This document shows, piece by piece, positions 46,440-57,511 of a stretch of 64,000 nt of DNA; position 1 is the first letter of the stretch, and every line of letters begins with the position of its first letter. Under the pieces are notes generated by a model. It was not told where the DNA came from, did no database searches, and saw only the letters and a list, made by a program, of their open reading frames with translations. This stretch comes from Xestospongia muta (lineage: Eukaryota > Porifera > Demospongiae > Haplosclerida > Petrosiidae), in the NCBI GenBank assembly GCA_963693285.1, contig OY848917.1:33119245-33183244 (forward strand), read 5' to 3'. A program made the position numbers and the translations under genes.

Positions 46440-47848
46440 TGTAGTACTTGTTAGAGTTGACGATGATATATATGAACTTGTAGTTTCTATACTTATAATA
46501 AAATACTTACAATCATATATATTTACACTTACTAAGATTTAATACAACACTTCTTGTAATGACTACAATAATAGGGAAAAGGAGTAAGTACATTTACTAA
46601 TAAATAATACATTGATTACTTTCATTAAATGATGTTGTTACAACAGCAGTGATTACTGGTTGTTTAGGAATGATAACTGTATGAGAAGTAACATAACACA
46701 CTTTATAATAATATTTAAATAACCTATAGTCTTATTAGGGTATCCATCTCCTAGTATATTAACTGGTACCACTGTTATAATGTAGGTATATCCAGCTAGT
46801 ACTCCAGTCAATGTAATGCTAGTAATAGTAGTTATATTAACAGTTAGTGAACCTGATATGTTGTGATAGACTTTATAGTACAAGAGAGGAGGACGAGAGG
46901 AGAGAAAAGGAGACTAAAGAAGACTAAAGTAACAATATTATTAACAATAATATCTACCTCCCAATTAAGAATGATAGTGTAGTTCTCTGTATTCTTTGTG
47001 ATATTATAAGTGATTAGTGGTACAGCCTGTAGAACTAAAAATTGGCACTACTCAAGAGGTTAAAAATTTATTTCTTACCATCCAGAGTGAACACATTGTA
47101 TTGACTATAGAGTCCTAATCTATTGATAATATCAGACCCTACTACACTGTACTGATACTCTACTGACTGAGAGAGACCAGTAGATACATTAATACTGGTG
47201 ATATTACTACCAGTACTAAGACTACTGATCAATATATTATCACTGGTTGTCCTGATCTCAACAGTGTAGTTAACTATACAGTTAGGATGTAGAGTAGGAG
47301 ATGACCAGTAGAGAGTGACTGAAGTGTTTGTGAGAGGTGTAAAACCCAGCCCTGTAGGAGCATCACTTGGAGGACCTTATAATGATAGTACATGTTAGTT
47401 ATATATGATACTGTTAGTGACATACCTGATATCATAATAGTACAAGTCATTGAGTTTCTATCTATTACATCACTACACCTGACTTGTGTTCCATTCTTAT
47501 CAGTAGTGGCAGTAAAACTTAAATTAGTTGTTAGTCCAGACTTGTTGCTCACAAAAGCAGCAGTAAACCCAGTATTACCAAAATTACTAACTAGTCCAGA
47601 GGTTGTTACTGTAGCAATGGGACTACTATCTGATGGAGGAGAATACCAAGCTGCTACACTGCCAGTTATTGTACAAGTGACTGCTGCTTGTGTCTGTGGA
47701 CATACTCCATGATTACAGTCTACACTTATAACTGAAGCTTCTATCTTGACTATAAAGTAATATGTTACATTTAATATTATAATAACAACATCAACTCACC
47801 TATGACAAGGACAAGAATACAAACTAATGTTACAGGATACCCATCCAT
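46440..47848 (-). CDS. Ig-like plus two FN3 domain surface protein, 3' end unresolved
   Basis: Exons: 47848-47800 (signal peptide MDGYPVTLVCILVLVI), 47749-47426 (Ig-like, with AAVTCTITG and TQVRCSDVID), 47375-47079 (FN3: PSDAPTGLGFTPLTNTSVTL, EYQYSVVG), 47034-46958 plus 46913-46724 (second FN3: YTIILNWE, LLYYKVYH, GYTYIITVVPVN), 46676-46620, 46562-46533 and a Ser/Thr stalk exon starting 46486 (TTSSYISSSTLTSTTS). GT-AG borders and phases agree through 46533. The extracellular adhesion-type layout is clear. The stalk exon resembles one near 49000-49050 in the neighbouring receptor gene. No membrane helix follows directly; the gene may continue into the SMB array (43771-45723). Confidence 0.7.
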
Positions 47849-48287
47849 CTTGAGGAATCTTATAATTGTGGGTTGAGTTCATTAATGAGCTAGTGTATTG
47901 TAATGATTGCTCATAAATAACTATACAACTTGTGTATTCTAACAGTATAGCAGTATAGTTATATATAACCAGTATATGTTGAAAAGATCTTAATTGAATT
48001 AGTACAGTTAAAATAGTATATACTCATGGCTTTAATTGAAGCCATGAACAAGAGATAAACTTTTTGGTTTCTAATCATCACAATATAGCAGGTACAGACA
48101 GTTATATACAACCAGTATACCTTAAAAAGGGATTATAAGTGAAATATCTATTGCTTTAATTGTTCAAAGCCTACCCAGGTGAACAGTGTCATCTCTTGTA
48201 GCAAGAAATATTCTTTGTTAATTGAGAATTAATATCCTCTATGCAGTATTTCAAACAAAAAATAAATTAACAGACATTAGTAGTTGT

Positions 48288-48293
48288 TTTATT
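48288..48293 (-). other. Candidate poly(A) signal of the SMB receptor
   Basis: TTTATT on the plus strand (AATAAA on minus), ~185 nt after the stop at 48476. Confidence 0.35.
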
Positions 48294-48475
48294 ATCATCA
48301 AGTAAAAGAGCTCACTTTACAAAATATGGGAGTATAGGAATTTAAAGCCACTATTCTCCCCCTCTTCTGTCTCCTACACAAATCTGTCTACTCAACGTAA
48401 AATAGATCAAAAACGAGATGACGCTTCAATAATAGGCATGTGCAATGAATTATTTGTAAAGAGGTTCAGAGTATC

Positions 48476-51400
48476 TTAATTTATTGTCTCATAAACTGCA
48501 GGAGTATTAAGTGATGGTTGTTGTTCCATTGTACTATATGCTACATTCTCTGTTACTTCAATTGGTGACTGATTATCTGATCCTTTAATTATACCATAGG
48601 CTTCATTTTTTTCTGAGAAGAACTCTTTTATCACAGGACTAGTCTCACCTCTACTCTGTTTAGTACTGGACACTACTAGGACACACACACATATACAGTG
48701 GCAATAGTATAACTCACTACTATATAGTACTGACCTTTATATATTAAGACAATAGTTAAGATAACAATTATTATTAGTACTAGTAAGATAACGATACTAA
48801 AAATAATAGCAGCAATAACTCCATCACTTAGTACTAGATATAAGAGAGATAGTAAACAACAGTAGTAATATATAACTTACCACTACTAGGTCTATCTGTA
48901 AGGAGACTTGTTACAGTAGGTGTAAGAATAATTGAAGAAGTCAAGACAGTGTCTGTTAAATTGATGACTAAACATTTAAACTATAAAGGACATACTAGTT
49001 GAATGAAATGATGTAGTACTTGCTGGAATTAACGACGATATCAATGAAGTTGAAGTTTGTGAATTTATCATAGAAAATGCAAAATAGTAGACACTGATAT
49101 TGTAGGTACTACAGTGCTAGTAGATTTAATTTATAACTATTGTAATAGGTACATGTTTGTCTTATAGTTAACATATAGGATATGTAGAGATGACCGTGAT
49201 CATGGATATTTCAATTGAAAAAGAGATTCACATTGATCATCTTGGTAGCACAATAAAAATGAAGTATCTACTTTTATAAAATACATATATATAACTTATG
49301 AGAGCTTTAATTTTTAATATGTAAAGCCTCTTAGATTTTACATTATTTTAATACAATTTTGTGTATTCAATTTATGACTATAATAATAGGTAGGTGTTGG
49401 TCTTATTATTAACATATAAAGCAGCGGATAGCACTGCCAATAAAAGGAATATCCCTGATCATGATGATCAATTGGTGTAGTTGATAGTGTGATTGTAGTG
49501 CCTACATTAGAATGATAATATAAATTAATGACGATTGTTATACTAAGCAATATTGTATGTCAACAGTTAATAAAAGTCAGGTTCAGTTACATACAAACTG
49601 CTATACTTTATTTTCTTCTTGCCATTTTTGTGCAAAAATTGTCAAAATGACAGACACTTTACTTGTGTAGGCATTCTTATCATAAATTAAAAAATAATAA
49701 TGAATAATAATCACCACACCGATATGAATAATTAATTAGATCTTAAATTATTGTGTACTCTATTTTTGCCATTTATATTTCATTTTCTAGCGAACAATGA
49801 TGTATTGTATGAACTAATGATTTGTCTTACTAGGTATTGGATAGCAACTTATATTAGCTATATCACTACAACAATCATTCCAATAGTGACAGTATTTATC
49901 ACAACTGCATTCATTATTGGAACATACAGGTGACAATGACCGATCACAACATCCACTATAACCAAGATTAAGTGCCAGACATGAACCTAAAATGAACATA
50001 TAAACAACTTGATTTAGTTTGTATCACTTATTTACCAGGTGAAGTAATAGTTGGTGTAGTTAATGGTTTCATTGTTGTGTCTGTTGGAGTAACAGTTGTT
50101 GTAGTTGATGATTTGATTGGTGTGTCTGTTGGTGTAGCAACAGTAGGTGTAGTTGATAGTTTCATTGTTGTGTCTGCTGGAGTAACAGTTGTTGTAGTTG
50201 ATAGTTTCATTGTTGTGTCTGTTGGAGTAGCAACAGTTAATGTAGTTGATGGTTTGAATGTTGGGTCTACATACGAATAATAAAAAAATAATATAAAGAG
50301 ATAATTATCACATCAGTAATTGTATATTTTTACTACTTAATATATAAAGTCATAGAAAAAGTTTCTAAATCAGAATTATCAACCTTTATTATGCCATTAA
50401 AAACACATAGGATTTGATTACTTGCAGAGTGAACTCATTGTGAACTGCATCACCTGTTAATCATTGAGTTATTTTTACTATTAGTAATTACATAAGAACA
50501 TATCTTGTTTATTACGTTTTCATGTGGTGGCAAGCTAACATCACTTAGCTACCTCAGGAGCAAGGATTCTACAAACTATACAATGATGCTTTTTAATGGC
50601 ACTGCTAATATATATAATCATAATTATTTCAAAGCAGGAAACTCTAGATTTTGTTTGAACTAAAGTTCATATTGTGCTACTACAATAGATAGGAAATGAC
50701 TCACTAGTTACTACACTATTTAGAGACCAATCATCTCTCAGAAGATGATACAACTAACTTTTGTGGTCTGTTTTTAACAGAAATGACTAGTTTTTGTGAC
50801 CCTTTTCAGAATAAATTGAGCTTTATGTGATTATCATTGTACAGTTCATACTTCAAAATTTCAATTAGTATATTCATAAAAACAATAAATAGTACTGTAT
50901 AGGAGTCACAATATTAGAAACATTGAGCTTTTCTTCATTGACCTCTATTGTAAACTGTTTAACAATATGACTGGAAGGTACACATATATTAGACTATATA
51001 TCACATTAATAAAACTATATTAACCTAGGTTTGGTTAAAAATATATAAATTTTTAAGTCTATATCTAGTATTATTGTTATTAAGTATTATTGGAATGTAA
51101 ATCATTGTTTTAATTGAGAATATCTCTAACACTTTACTAGCTTAGTAGTAACAATTGCAAAGAGAAAGTATATGTAGTAATATAGACAACTTACCAGTAC
51201 AATTAGTACCCATATATCCAGTACCACTACAATTACATGTGTAATTATCAGGGGGAGATAACAATATACATGATCCTCCATTTTGACAAGGTTTATCTCG
51301 TAGACAGATATCAATCAGATTACATCCATTACATGTAGTATTAGCAACTTCATCAGGACCACAGGTATAGTTACATTCTATATAGTATAGGATCAATGTA

Positions 51401-52051
51401 TTAAGTACATATACTAGTTTTAACTTACTACATGTAAAGTTGGTATTAGCACTGGCAGCATAGTTAGTTGGACATGATGTAGTACACATATTGTCAAGAC
51501 CAAAGTAAGGACAACAGTCACTTCTAGATGATACACAACTTCCTTGTCCCATATTCCTGCAGGTTGCACTACACTCTATTTATATCTTATTAATAATACC
51601 AATAATAATATTATGTTAACTTACCTGAACAATGGTTAGAATCACCACCAAGATTTTCAGGTACACAACTAAAACAATCTCTTCTTTTCATTGGACTTGA
51701 GGGAGGAGTTTCAAGACCATCGTTAGTTATTGCACTCCATGAATTCGAACCACTTAAACACTGTAGCTGAAAGTGTTGTGTTTGTTGAAGCTCTCCACTT
51801 TTAGGAGTAAATGTAGCTATAATAGATACTCTACGATAATTATCTTTAGTTGATCCTTGAGCAAGACAAGTATAATTATGTGATGATACAGTTGGATCAT
51901 GTGGTGCTCCTCCTGAATCTGCATTATCAAGTAGATCTGCCAATCCACTCTCTATATCAGCTACTGTAGGGAGAGGACATGATGATTGTCCAGTAGGTAA
52001 TGGCAGTATTACTATCAGTACAACTGTTAAGAACAGAGGTATCTTCATCAC
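48476..52051 (-). CDS. EGF/mucin/SMB single-pass receptor with NxxY tail, complete 504-residue model
   Basis: Exons 52051-51625, 51575-51429, 51377-51195, 50266-50036, 49986-49831, 48952-48881, 48833-48735 and 48675-48476, all GT-AG, sum to 1515 nt in one frame. Modules in order: signal peptide (MMKIPLFLTVVLIVILPLPT); N-terminal domain with several Cys; Cys-rich block (CRNMGQGSC, CTTSCPTNY); EGF (CQNGGSCILLSPPDNYTCNC); mucin stalk (TTTVTPADTTMKLS); SMB (CSCDKYCHYWNDCCSDIANI); Ser/Thr stalk; transmembrane helix ~411-433 (IIFSIVILLVLIIIVILTIV); 66-residue tail. The tail holds NEAY-GII (Y465), NVAY-STM (Y485) and AVYETI (Y500): two NxxY sites and ITIM/ITAM-like YxxI patterns. Extra phase-1 exons may be used (a short mucin-like piece near 49515, a stalk piece near 49000-49050). 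It is probably an adhesion or recognition receptor; ligand unknown. It is a paralogue of the genes at 40446 and 139. Confidence 0.8.
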
Positions 52052-52175
52052 TCTGCTTGATTGAAAAGCACTAAGTTTAAAGTAAAGAACCTCTATAAAA
52101 AGATTTTATTAGTTATTATTGAGTTATTAATAATAACTAAACTGCTGATACAGCAAGTAGGTATGGTCATTTGCA

Positions 52176-52449
52176 GAAGCCGAAAGCGGGCATCCATTTC
52201 TACTTCAAATTTAATATACTCTGCTTTTAAGTTTTCCGAAATTATCCAATTCTACTTTGCAGTTTTCCAAAAATATTCTCTATTTTCTATCCTTCGATGG
52301 AATATTTAACAACTAAAATTCTATAGCCCCACCCTAACCGGTAACATGTCGCTTCGCTCCATTCTAAGAGACAGCTCTCGGAGCTCGCTTCACTTCATTG
52401 ATCGATGGAAAGTAGAATTGGAATTGGATGTCCGCCTTCGGCTTCCGTA
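52176..52449. mobile_element. Duplicate of the MITE-like element, left end truncated
   Basis: The same element as 40589-40869, carried by the segmental duplication. About 20 bp covering the left flank, target repeat and first bases are deleted (cagaagccgaaagcgggcat). The right end and flanking aattgct are intact. Confidence 0.7.
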
Positions 52450-52807
52450 AATTGCTTATTAACTAATAATGTAGATCTATGTGAAATTGGCTGTAATGTC
52501 AGTCTGAGGGATAACTTTTGCTGCCAAAAGAATCAAGAGGATACAGTATCTATTTTAATTTGATTGCTAGAAGGCATGGTCCTAGCATAGCACTAAGATG
52601 ACTTTTGGGTAGAACCATTTTTGTAATGACATATCTCATAGCAATAGTTAGTCTACTTACTGACTCATGATTCTCACAAAGTTAGTATCAAAACTCTCAT
52701 ACTGGTTAGTAATATACATATCTATAGTTTTCATTCACTCAGTTATCCATCTATATATCATTCTATTATAACCTCAATAACTCATCCAAAATAGCTCAGT
52801 CATAAGT

Positions 52808-53096
52808 CACAAGCAATATTCCTGGTGTAGGTACTCCACCACATGTGTGTCCTGAATAGACAGCAATTGGTTTGTTTGAAATGACTTTTGAGTCTGTTAT
52901 ATAGATCATTTGGTAAGTCAATTTAAAATGTTTGGAGATAGTTCAGTTGAATTTTTTACGGAATTCCACTTTTTATCATGATATGAATACTAGTGGGGCT
53001 CAGATCATGAGGGATAGTTACATTAACTGTAAGAGTTATAGTAATAATAGTAGCATTGTTGATAGATACAATGATGAGAGTACTAAAAGAACCAGC
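52808..53096 (-). pseudogene. IgGFc-binding-like exon relic
   Basis: Counterpart of 41227-41575, shorter because the left arm of the second foldback element and part of the exon are deleted. Decayed reading frame. Confidence 0.65.
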
Positions 53097-53744
53097 AAGT
53101 CAAGAACCCAACCCAACTAGAAGCAACTTCCTGACGTTCAATTCTAAGAGACAGCTCATGATACTCCCACTCCATGTTTTACTAAGTAACAAGAAACGCC
53201 TAGATGATTGTGCACATGCAAGAAATGGAATAAAGAATGAGAAATTGAAAGTTATCAAGGTCATTAATTGGAATTTTAAAATACACGAAGATGTGAGAAA
53301 GAAATAGGAAATAGGAATTGGAATGTTCATTCTCGGCTTCCGTAACTACTAGAGGAGTAGGTGTGTGTTTCTTCTTTTTTGATACTGCTGGGCATGGTTA
53401 AGACTTCAATCTCTAAGACACAAAGAGTCTCATAGTAAGCCTATAACCCAACTGGAAACATCTCGCTAACACACAATTCTAAGAGACGCCTCAAATATGC
53501 AAAGATGCATAGAAGAAATACAGAGGAAATAGAAATTAGAGTGTCCCTGGGTTATTTAACAATTATAATGAACGAAAATTGCAAAGCTGTATATGTAATA
53601 AAGCCATGTACAGCTTCTGTCACTATTGTTCAGATTTGCCATCAGAATTCCAATGGAATCCCACTGTCCCATATCATATCATTCTACACAATGTGGGACT
53701 GCTAGATTATGGACAGCATAGTAACCTCCTAGAGGTATCCTGAA

Positions 53745-53766
53745 CCCTAAACCCTAAACCCTAAAC
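53745..53766. repeat. CCCTAAA heptamer run (three units)
   Basis: One unit longer than its duplicate at 42349, so this tract changed length after the segmental duplication. Confidence 0.65.
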
Positions 53767-53889
53767 ATGTGGGATTATGAACTGTCCTGTAGGATCCTAT
53801 AGGCAACCTAGCAGTATTCTCGTGGCAAAACTTAGACATGTATATGTTAACACTAAACTAGCTACACTAGTATATATGTATTAACTGAG

Positions 53890-55160
53890 GGATAGCTTAT
53901 CCAGTTAAGCACATGAAGTTGTGGGGTATCAGTTTAGAAACAGCTGGTACATGTACACTGCAGCTTGTTAAATGAAAAGGATATCGTTATATTACTTCCC
54001 ATAATGGATCTATTCAAGAGTCATCCCTATTGTCTTTTTGAATTTACTGACAACCTTAAAGAGAAATGCAATCTGTCTTCTGTCTGCAAAAGTGTTACAA
54101 GTATAGAATTTAAGATGTAAACAATTCCAACTAATCATAACATCATCTTCTTGACTTAACTATGCTATTGTTGTGATTTTGTATCAAAACACCATTTTAA
54201 TAACAAGTTGTTAAAGAACCATAATAATAACAAATACAAAACAATTAATTACTACAACAATAATAGTTTTGCTGTTTAAACAAATCTATGTTGTAAAAGA
54301 AACAACATAAAAGTTGTTGTCAAAAGGCATAGCAACAACCCAACAATTATCTATATTAATTCTGGTTTCAAAAAATTAAAACTAAAATTTAACTAAAAAC
54401 AGCACACACATTATTTATTTAATTAATAACACCTACAACACAGTACTACATAGTGATGAAGTTAGGACAGTGTCTCACTCGTTAAAATTCACATCATATC
54501 TATAGTGAAAATAACATATTAATAAACACTTGATAATTAATATATCTTATATAGATGATTCATTAACTATGTGTACATACAACTACTTCATACACTAACT
54601 ATTAGAAAAAAATCGTTAATTCAAATACAAAATTATTTGTTATTGACTGGACCATATATGACTAACACATATTATACTTTGTAGTTACTATATACTTTGT
54701 TCATTGATACAGTATAAAATGAATTCAACAATCACTGACAGAAAAACATTTGACTTATACAAGCTAACAATGAATTAAATTAATCCAAACAGCAAGTGCT
54801 ATAATGATAAGCAGGACTGATAATGCTTGAACCTTCTCACTAATGCTAAGTAATGCTAAGTTTCTGTAAAAGACCAATACAGGACTAATACAAGAGCAAC
54901 AATGAGCAGCAAAATCAGTCAATATTGAACAATAAGTAGTACAATTAGTAAAGTATAAAGTACAATGTATGTTTACATTATGTTTCTAAATAATGTGATT
55001 TTTTGATATTAGTGTCAATGACATATTAAATGAAAGTTATTGTATTCAGTCAATGTGTTTTTTATGAGTTATTTTATAAATGAAGCTAGTCACTTCATAT
55101 ACATATTGTTTTAAAAATTCATTTGTATTATTATATAAACAACATGAATTAATTTGTAGT
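53890..55160. repeat. Integrin-3'-flank-derived dispersed repeat, second copy
   Basis: Matches 42500-43760 closely and 9675-10680 more loosely. No exon seen. Confidence 0.6.
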
Positions 55161-55166
55161 ACTCAT

Positions 55167-55769
55167 TTACCAGGTGGAGTAGTTGGTGTAGTTGGTGCAA
55201 CTTATATTAGCTATATCACTACAACAATCATTCCATTTGTAACAGTATTTATCGCAACTGCAATCTTTGTTGACACATTCATGTGACTTTGACCAATCGC
55301 AACATCCACTATAACCAAGATTAAGTGCCAGACATGAACCTAAAATGAACGTATCAACAACTTGATTTAGTTTGTAGCACTTATTTACCAAGTGTAGTAA
55401 CAGTTGGTGTAGTTGATGGTTGGATTGTTCGGTCTATATAAGAATAGTAATAAAATAATATAAAGAGATAATTATCACATCAGTAATTATATATTATTAC
55501 TATTTAATATATAAAGTCATAAAAAATATATTTCTAAATCAGAATTATCACCCTTTATTATGTCATTAAAAACACATAGGATTTGATCTCTCACAGAGTG
55601 AACTCATTGTGAACTGCATCACCTGTTAGTCACTGAGTTATATTTACTGTTGATAATGATCTCAGATCATTTCTTGTTTATTAAATATATAAACAACATG
55701 AATTAATTTGTAGCACTTATTTACCAAGTGTAGTAACAGTTGGTGTAGTTGATGGTTTGATTGTAGTGT
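55167..55769 (-). CDS. SMB exon with natural stop plus two short mucin exons
   Basis: Mucin exons 55769-55725 and 55433-55389 (45 nt each, phase 1-1, TIKPSTTPTVTTL and TIQPSTTPTVTTL) precede an SMB exon from 55339. That exon reads CSCDKYCYKWNDCC, ISCTNYTNYSTW and stops at 55167. Between the two mucin exons no SMB exon remains; sequence from ~55440 to 55720 is the usual inter-module intron, so a module was deleted. Likely the 3' end of the gene whose signal and Ig exons lie at 57138-57511. Confidence 0.55.
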
Positions 55770-55799
55770 CTACATTAGAATGATAATAAAAATTAATGA

Positions 55800-56529
55800 C
55801 GATCGTTATATCATACAAACTATAATTATCATCACATCAGTAATTATATATTATAGCTATCAATAAATTTATTTAACTCTAACAGCAATCACTGTGATTA
55901 TGTGTCTCAATGATAATGTTTGAATTTTTCACTAAGGCTCAGTAAAGTTATTTTAAAGAACCAATACAGGAGTAATACAATATTGAATAAGAAATATTTA
56001 AGCATAAAGTATTATGTATGTCTACATAATTATATATACTTTATAAATATTATTGTCATTAACATGTCAACTAAATGTTACTATATCTTAACAATGAGTC
56101 ACATTTTGAGTTATCATATTATATGTGAAGCTAGCCATAGCAGGTCACTTATCAGAAATTAGAGTAAATTTGCCAAACTGGGAAGTGTCTTATAACATAA
56201 CAAACAGGTTAGTAGAAAACTCTGTTATCAGAGTGCAACCAATAGAGTATGTTAACAATTAATGAAAGTCATGTTCAGTTACATACATACTGCTATACTT
56301 TATTTCTTCTTGGTCTTATTGTTAAAAATTGTCAAAATGACAGACATTTTGCTTGTTTAGGCATTCTTATCATAAATTAAAAATAATAATGAATAATAAT
56401 TGCCACACAATATCAATAATTAATTAGATCTTAAATTATTGTGTATGCTCTACTTTTGAACTTTATATTTCATTTACTAGTGAACAATAATGAATTGTAT
56501 AAACTAATGATTTGTCTTACTAAGTTTAC
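55800..56529. other. Long intron or spacer between SMB modules
   Basis: Matches 27010-27770 and 37060-37790. No exon seen; the same spacer separates consecutive SMB modules elsewhere. Confidence 0.45.
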
Positions 56530-57511
56530 CTGTTGAAGTAGGTATTGGATAGCAACTAATATCAGCTATATCGCTACAACAATCATTCCATATGTAACAG
56601 TATTCATCACAATGGCATCCTTTATGGGAACATACAGATGATAGTAACAATTTACAACATCCAGTATAATTGAGATAGTGCTAGACATGACCCTAAAATA
56701 AACATATAAACAACATGAATTAATTTGTAGTACTAATTTACCAGGTGGAGTAATAGTTGGTGTAGTCGATGGTTTGATTGTTGTGTCTGCTGGAGTAGCA
56801 ACAGTTGGTGTAGTTGATGGTTTGATTGTTATGTCTACATTGGAATAATAATAAAAATTAATGAAAATTGTTATATCATGCAAACTATTAATTATTATCA
56901 CATCAATAATTATATATTATTACTAACTAATATGTATATACTCCTAAAACAATACATTTTATGAAAGAATTTATACCTAACAAGATGAAAATAAAATTCT
57001 ATTATTGTATTACCTTTAATAAGAGTCACACCATCTGCTTCAACTAATACTTATGTCAAAAATGTAGCACTACCCATTGTTTATTACCTACTTATGTTTT
57101 AATTTGTATACATTTAGTTATAACTAGTTATATCTACCTTCAACTGTTATGAGAATACTTGATCTCTCAGTTACTGAGTTGGTATAGATTACTTTACAGA
57201 TATATCTTCCACTGTCAGACTGAGTCACATTAGTTAAATTCAATAGTAGAGGACTTGAATTTGAAGTAGATATAACAACTCTATTAATATCTAACCGTTG
57301 ATAGGAGAGAACATTACCACTAGCTTCACATTTAGCTAATAGATCATTGCCGTGTAATACTATCACTGATTCTGATGGTGTTATCACTGGAGGACCTAGT
57401 ACAAAATTATAATCCAGTTCTAATAATAATAATAATAATAATTGTATTACCTTGTGTTGTTACTAATGTAGACAACAAAGAGAGAACTAAGACAACAACA
57501 GAGAGAGACAT
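56530..57511 (-). CDS. Ig/mucin/SMB gene, SMB exon frame-broken
   Basis: Exon 57511-57451 encodes the signal peptide MSLSVVVLVLSLLSTLVTTQ. 57395-57138 encodes an Ig domain (NDLLAKCEASG, VTQSDSGRYICKV). 56834-56742 encodes two mucin repeats (TIKPSTTPTVATPADTTIKP). 56692-56530 is an SMB exon with a 2-bp deletion near its start (gagatagtgc for gagattaagtgc), which shifts the frame before most cysteines. All joins are phase 1. It is a sister of the gene at 29014-31554 but lacks the IgGFc exon. The Ig exon carries a conspicuous TTA/ATT microsatellite in the first intron (57420-57442). It may continue to the exons at 55167-55769. Confidence 0.65.

Larger units (their letters stand above)
49640..55391. 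repeat. Segmental duplication of the receptor unit, copy 2
   Basis: Counterpart of 37700-43995. This copy keeps the good splice acceptor of the first mucin exon. Its downstream side (below ~49600) leads into stalk, membrane and tail exons that copy 1 lacks. Confidence 0.8.
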
